In this document: in pieces, positions 59,018 to 64,000 of the stretch
How positions within the stretch are numbered: position 1 is the stretch's first letter
How the letters are laid out: each line of letters starts with the position of its first letter
Source: Argentina anserina
Lineage: Eukaryota; Streptophyta; Magnoliopsida; Rosales; Rosaceae
Assembly: GCF_933775445.1 (NCBI RefSeq)
Contig: NC_065876.1
Location: 24,366,001-24,430,000, forward strand
Direction: 5' to 3'
Length of the DNA stretch: 64,000 nucleotides
The notes under the pieces: model-generated
Told to the model about the DNA's origin: nothing
The model's database searches: none
The model's input: only the letters and a program-made list of their open reading frames with translations
Program-made: the position numbers and the translations under genes

Positions 59018-62000
59018 ATACTAGTTGCTATCGAACATGTTTTCTTCTCTAGCCTGCCCTTAGTTGGGTATTTTTCCTCCTTCAAATCAAGGACCAATTG
59101 AGAAGGGTTTTTCGAGGTGGGGTAGTCAGTAGCGGCCATGCCCTTTTGCACATTGAGGATGAGCTGCTTGAAGACGTCTGCCATTGTACATTATCAGTTT
59201 AGAACTGAACTCATTTTGCAGGTAGAAATTGTACCATTGTTTAGCTGCATGTGAAGTTCCTAGAAGTGGTCACCAGCCGTGTGGCTTGTGCTTATCCCAA
59301 GGTTGAGAAATCAAGCTCCAGTGTAGTGAATGTTCTAAAAGCTGTAATTCCTCTTGTTCTTTATATTATAGTATAGAATAGTTAGATTCTGATATTAAGC
59401 AGACGATAGAAGTTGGAATGTGTTAGTATGCAGTAATTAGATTTGATAGCCTTTGTTTACCAATTTCCACTGATGTAATCAATGACATTCACTTCTGACT
59501 ATGAGAGCCAGAAGAGATTCACGAGATTCTTGCAATGATACGAGCTGAAACAAACAATTTGTGTTTGGTTTGAATTATTACCAGATGAAACACCAACTAG
59601 TGGGTAGTTGGCTAACTAAACTTAAAGTAAGCACTCCTCAACTCCTATACCGTCGCTTAAGAGTTGCTAAGATGTTTTCTGACCATTTCTTAGTGACTCA
59701 AGAATTTTTTTTTTGACAAATTAGAAAATAGTACAATAAAATATTATAAATTAGAAAAATGTCACCACTTATTTTTCTATTAAAAATGTAATTTTATTTT
59801 AATTGAAATTATAAAATAGTTAACAAGGTTTAAATAAAATTTAAAAATAGTCACTTTTTTTAATATTTTCAAAACTATTTTGTCTTTCCTTATACTTTTT
59901 TTCTTCTTCATTTTCCTTCTTCTAATTTTGACAATAACTTTGCCGTTTGGTGATAGATTTAAGCATGATTGGTACCGTTGGAAAGATCTATTTCCTCTTT
60001 TTTCATTTGGTACCATATCCACCCCAAACTGACCACCGTAAAAAGCACAGAAGCCCTTGCAAGGGACTGTCGCCATCCAGAGTGGTGCTCCAAGCTATTC
60101 TAACGGAACCAGAATTCAATGTTTCCTAATTCTTGTTAGAATGTAAGCATACTCATATCGATATCCTTTGAATTTTAACATAATTTCATTTATTTAAACA
60201 CTTCTCTTGGCATGTCACACTATTTATCACACTACCTAGCGTAGAACAATGTTTGGCGTTTTTTTAGGGTTTATAGTATATGGTTTACGTCAAACTACTT
60301 GTCACATTACATGTCACACCCCTTGTTATACGACCTGTTACACCCCTTATCACACTAACTGTTAAATTTTTTTATTATTGTTGTGATAAGAAGAATAATG
60401 ACTGGAAATAACGAACTTTTGTCCACGGTTATGTGATCTTGAACTTCTCAAATCAACTCATATAATCCAAATATCGACATTAATGTTGTCGTACAGAACA
60501 CCACCAATCATCCACAAACATTTTTTTTGTGACATGTAGTGTGATGAGTAATGTAACAAGTAAACTACCAGCCACACTACTTATCAAACTATCAGTCACT
60601 AATTTTTTTGTGATGTATTGTGACATGTATTGTGACGATTAATGTGATAGGTATATCGGAGACATGGTACCCCTAATTAGAAACACAAGAGGTACGCTGT
60701 CGGGATGTTAGGACCATTCTTAACCCTTCTACTAATCTGCTACATCTCACCTCCTAATCTGAGACATTCATAGACAAGTCCCTTCTCCTTGCTGCAATTG
60801 TAGTCACTGTCTTTGACTTAGCAATTTTTTGTATCCTAGATTGTAGTACTCTTTTGGTCGTACTAGTTGGCTGTGACCATCTCCTTCTTTTATAATGTAC
60901 TCTCTGCCTCTTGGCTAACCTATCAAATGAATATGAACATGTTTAGTTAATTTCCTTCTTTTCAATTTCCTCTGGTTTAGTTGTTCATGATTGAAAAGTC
61001 TTCAACAATATTTTCAAATCAGAATTTGTTGTGGACATCTAAAAAGCTGTTGTGGGGACTAATTGGTGACCATCTTCTCCGATTTTGGTGTTTTCCGGCG
61101 CGGCTACTGCCTTGTTCCGTCGCTGCCGTCATCACCTCAGCGCCGCTGTCGACCTCCTTGTTTCCGTCTCCCACACCTTTCGCGCCGTCGTCGCGCATGC
61201 GGGGTTCATTGAGGACATAACCGCCACTTCTTCCAAGTCGGAATTCTTCGACAACTTCACCAAGCGCCGACCTCTGTGATTGTCAATCGAGAAGCAGACA
61301 GCTCCGTTTAATCCACTCCAATTACACAGTCGAGAAGCAGATCTCGAGATCGAGCATAGTGATGAGGATTTCATCGAGAGGCAGAGGCTCGGTTTGCCGC
61401 TCGGCTTCGAGGGAGGCGGAGACAGAGGGCCCCGGGGCGGCGTTGTGTGCTGAAGCTACGCGATATTTCGATGCATGGCAGCAGATCTGAGAGGAGTAGA
61501 GAATCGAAGAGGTCGAAGGTTCTTCTTCGTTGTCGTCATACTCGTCGTCGACGGCGCAGGTCTGAGGCTGTGCCTCCGCTCGGATCGAAATCAGAACTTT
61601 GTTATTTTTTTGGTAATTCAGAACTGTGGTTGGTTTAAAAGAGAGGGAAAAATATGGCAGTGGCAATTCGTGTAAATTTTGCGAACTTCATGGGCACTGT
61701 ATAATGTTTTAAATAGTAACTTTTTTCTAATTTTTAAATCTTACTTTATTTTTTTTATATAAATACATATATGAAATTTTTTTTTTCTGCCCAAAATGGT
61801 TCGAAGTAACATTTGTATTTGCACACGTGATGTTCAATCAAGTATGCTTAAACATTTCCTTATATTGTTTTTTTTTTTGAGATACTTATCTTAAGATTCC
61901 TAGTTGTCTGTAATGTTTCTTCAGCTAAAGAAGTTTAAGCATGAACCGTATGATAATTGCACTTGCATACATATGTACCACTCATCCACAAACAAAAAAC

Positions 62001-62480
62001 AAAACAAGGGCAGACATGACTGCTAAAAGACTTTTGCATTCAAACCAAAACTGAAAATCAAATGTTCAAAACTTGAAACGTGTAACCATGGATGCATGAT
62101 TTCTTGAGTCAAGATACTATTCACGTCCAAAAAAAAAAATAATGACCTTGGATGACTAAGATTATGTCAAAACATTAAACCGGCTGAAACGACCTGAACC
62201 GTTAAAAGGTTATAAGAAATTAATTTCACCAAATTTTATTTAAATTGGCTGAATAATCTACTTATACATCTACAAACTAAACTGTGGAGATGTGATTTTG
62301 TAATCAACTTATAATATAAGCAATGTTTCCTTATATTGCTTTCCTGAACGGGTGACTGAAACATAAACCGATAGTCATAGTACAAGCACAAAAACAATAT
62401 TAACTCATTTACTGATTAGTAGTGGTTTAGCAGGTAGCTTTTACAGTAGTACTGTAGTCAACACAATGCTGTACAGCCAT
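59018..62480. other. 3' UTR and intergenic region between convergent genes
   Basis: The first few hundred bases are 3' UTR of the FAM135-like gene. From 60190 to 60660 GTCACAC/GTGTGAC-like phrases recur in both directions (ATGTCACACTATTTATCACAC against GTGACATGTATTGTGAC), possibly an old foldback. A GC-rich island at about 61080-61600 has overlapping frames of 60-114 codons on both strands, none recognisable; it could be a gene fragment or part of a transposon. The remainder is AT-rich. Confidence 0.4.
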
Positions 62481-63917
62481 CTACACCCTAGAGGGTAGCT
62501 TGTTGAGAGCAGCAATACATCTCTCTTCTGGGATCGGTCTGTAGTTTTCGTAGAAATCTAATATCTCCATTGATATGTTTTTCACCTGTAAAAATATGAT
62601 GTATGTGAACAAAAATCTAACATATGAAAGATGAAATCAAAAGGAAATATTATATATAACAAAATCCCTCTACGAGGTTTGTGTTTGAAGTTGCTATATT
62701 GAGAAGCCTCTCTGACATCCACTTTGAAGTTGAAAAAAAAAAAAAAACTCTCTTGAACCATAATGGAAGGATGAAGAAACATCTACTGATAACTAAAAGA
62801 CTCACCACATTCATATCCACACGGAGCTCCTCAAACCACACAGTGGTATCTTTGTCTTTGAGTACACTAGCAATGTATATGCAAGCTAGAGCAATAAGGT
62901 GTGGAGGATGTACCAGTGCAAGGTCCATCTTGTACGTGTCATTCACAATTCCCCTGTGTAACAGTTTGTTAAAGTTGTCTTCCTTTTAATGTCTTTCGAG
63001 ACCATGAAAAATGGTTACAATGAAAACCTCTATCTTTAAGAAAAAGCAATGGAATTGTGGTCAAGTTTATACAGGGGAGATTAAAAAAAATATTGAATAT
63101 TTTCACATGTACATGCAGATAGGTAGCAGGACTCATGCACATAATACATACAACTAAGAAATTAACTAGCCGATATGTGGGTTCCTTACCAGGTTGATTG
63201 TGTCATGTTTACCTCATTCAGGCCTGCATCCTGAAGCAACCTGGAGAAAAACGGAGTACAACATTTTTATGCAGAGAAGATAAAAAATAGATTCCTATCA
63301 ACCTAAAATGGTGTGAACTCGAGTAATAGTCGTGCATAGAAGCATTTCTCGCATTGACAGAATCAGATTTAACAGTTTTAGGTCATGACTTACTATCTTG
63401 ATGCACATATTGCCAAGATAACTAGACCTTTATATGAGAAACTATAACATAATTGAAGTCATGTGTATGAATTTGAAACAAACCCTCAAAACCTGCTGAA
63501 TTCGAAGATTCAAATGTAAAACAATGGTGTGATGATGAAAAACAATTGGGCGGATCAGCTGGCCAAATTTTTTTTCCAAGTTTCCCATTGAACAGATAGA
63601 AGTAATAGAACTTCTTGCCAATAATGTTTAATCTCATAATTCAGAGACTAATCTAATGGATATTTATCGAAGTCAAAACATGAGTGCAATTTGGACCACT
63701 GGTCAGCCCGCATTTAAAAAATATTGTCATCAGAGTTTTCAGGAAGGAATTATCTCTACAACCTATCCACATCCACATAAAATTGTGAGACAAAATGCTT
63801 ACTGAGATAATGAGCGGTAAGGATGGTATATAACTAGATAATAGTTGAGAGCTTCTAAAATCTTCATCTCCATTTGAAGTATATCATTGATCTCATACCT
63901 ATACTTTTCATCAGGAT
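62481..63917 (-). CDS. C-type cyclin (Mediator kinase module), 3' part of gene
   Basis: Four minus-strand exons are visible: 63917-63803, 63240-63190, 62953-62806 and 62585-62481 with stop TAG. All borders are GT-AG and the frame is continuous (139 codons). The protein reads DEKYRYEINDILQMEMK, then LNYYLVIYHPYRSL (cyclin box repeat 2 entry), VNDTYKMDLALVHPPHLIAL, ACIYIASVLKDKD, WFEELRVDMNVVKN and MEILDFYENYRPI, closing NKLPSRV. These blocks are those of plant cyclin C1. In plants cyclin C pairs with CDKE/CDK8 in the Mediator kinase module and modulates RNA polymerase II transcription in the nucleus. The N terminus and first cyclin repeat lie beyond the window. Plants often have two neighbouring CYCC1 genes; only one is seen here. 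Confidence 0.94.
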
Positions 63918-64000
63918 CTGTACAGAAAACCAGAGGACTATAAGGGCTTCGCACCATATATAGAACGAGAAAAAGTAAATGATTAGAAAGATGGAAAAAT

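Noticed and set aside
59780..60129. Frames on both strands as a gene downstream of the FAM135-like gene
   Set aside because: Low-complexity lysine/arginine-rich or featureless translations in AT-rich DNA without splice context.

Overview
The window looks like nuclear DNA from a dicot plant. Its genes are intron-rich with plant-type splice sites, the intergenic DNA is AT-rich, and there are Copia, Athila-like Gypsy, LINE, hAT, Mutator-like and foldback elements. A Rosaceae-type genome would fit, but that is only an impression from the gene sequences. No rRNA, tRNA, CRISPR or bacterial feature was recognised.

Four host genes are supported, two of them cut by the window edges. (1) At 1-5507 (+) lies the 3' part of a gene for a poly-KH-domain RNA-binding protein of the RCF3/HEN4 type; its last intron carries a dead LINE. 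(2) At 7736-11896 (-) is a complete seven-exon amino acid permease of the AAP1/6/8 type; the exon model gives 484 residues with no frame break. (3) At 51524-59017 (+) is a complete fifteen-exon FAM135/DUF676 putative serine esterase of 808 residues. (4) At 62481-63917 (-) is the 3' part of a C-type cyclin gene, whose product is a Mediator kinase-module subunit. These genes do unrelated housekeeping jobs, and nothing suggests they work together.

The centre, about 13.7-49.5 kb, is a transposon-built block. In order it holds: a gag-less Copia element on the minus strand with both LTRs (13.7-18.6 kb); a triple-nested inverted-repeat structure, with a 9-bp target duplication around the innermost element, set in telomere-like repeats (18.65-20.1 kb); a foldback MITE inside a TA microsatellite (20.5 kb); a hAT MITE with a perfect 8-bp target duplication (21.0 kb); a duplicated MITE end (22.7-23.0 kb); a polyadenylated retroelement with a 12-bp target duplication (23.9 kb); an Athila-like element on the minus strand, with a MITE inside its LTR and an internal inversion of about 2.2 kb (25.0-33.9 kb); two abutting, oppositely oriented Copia remnants (33.9-36.0 kb); a second Athila-like element, plus strand and almost emptied of coding sequence (38.2-43.5 kb); and a dense cluster of foldback and hAT elements (43.6-49.5 kb).

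Three structures most deserve a second look. A 3.08-kb non-autonomous hAT element (46151-49233, TSD CTTTATAG) carries a 4.75-copy array of ~505-bp units, each of which is itself a foldback. The right end of the second Athila-like element is joined to another copy of its own left flank that still reads through the insertion point, so occupied and empty versions of one site sit side by side. The first Athila-like element is inverted internally, with the break inside the integrase reading frame.
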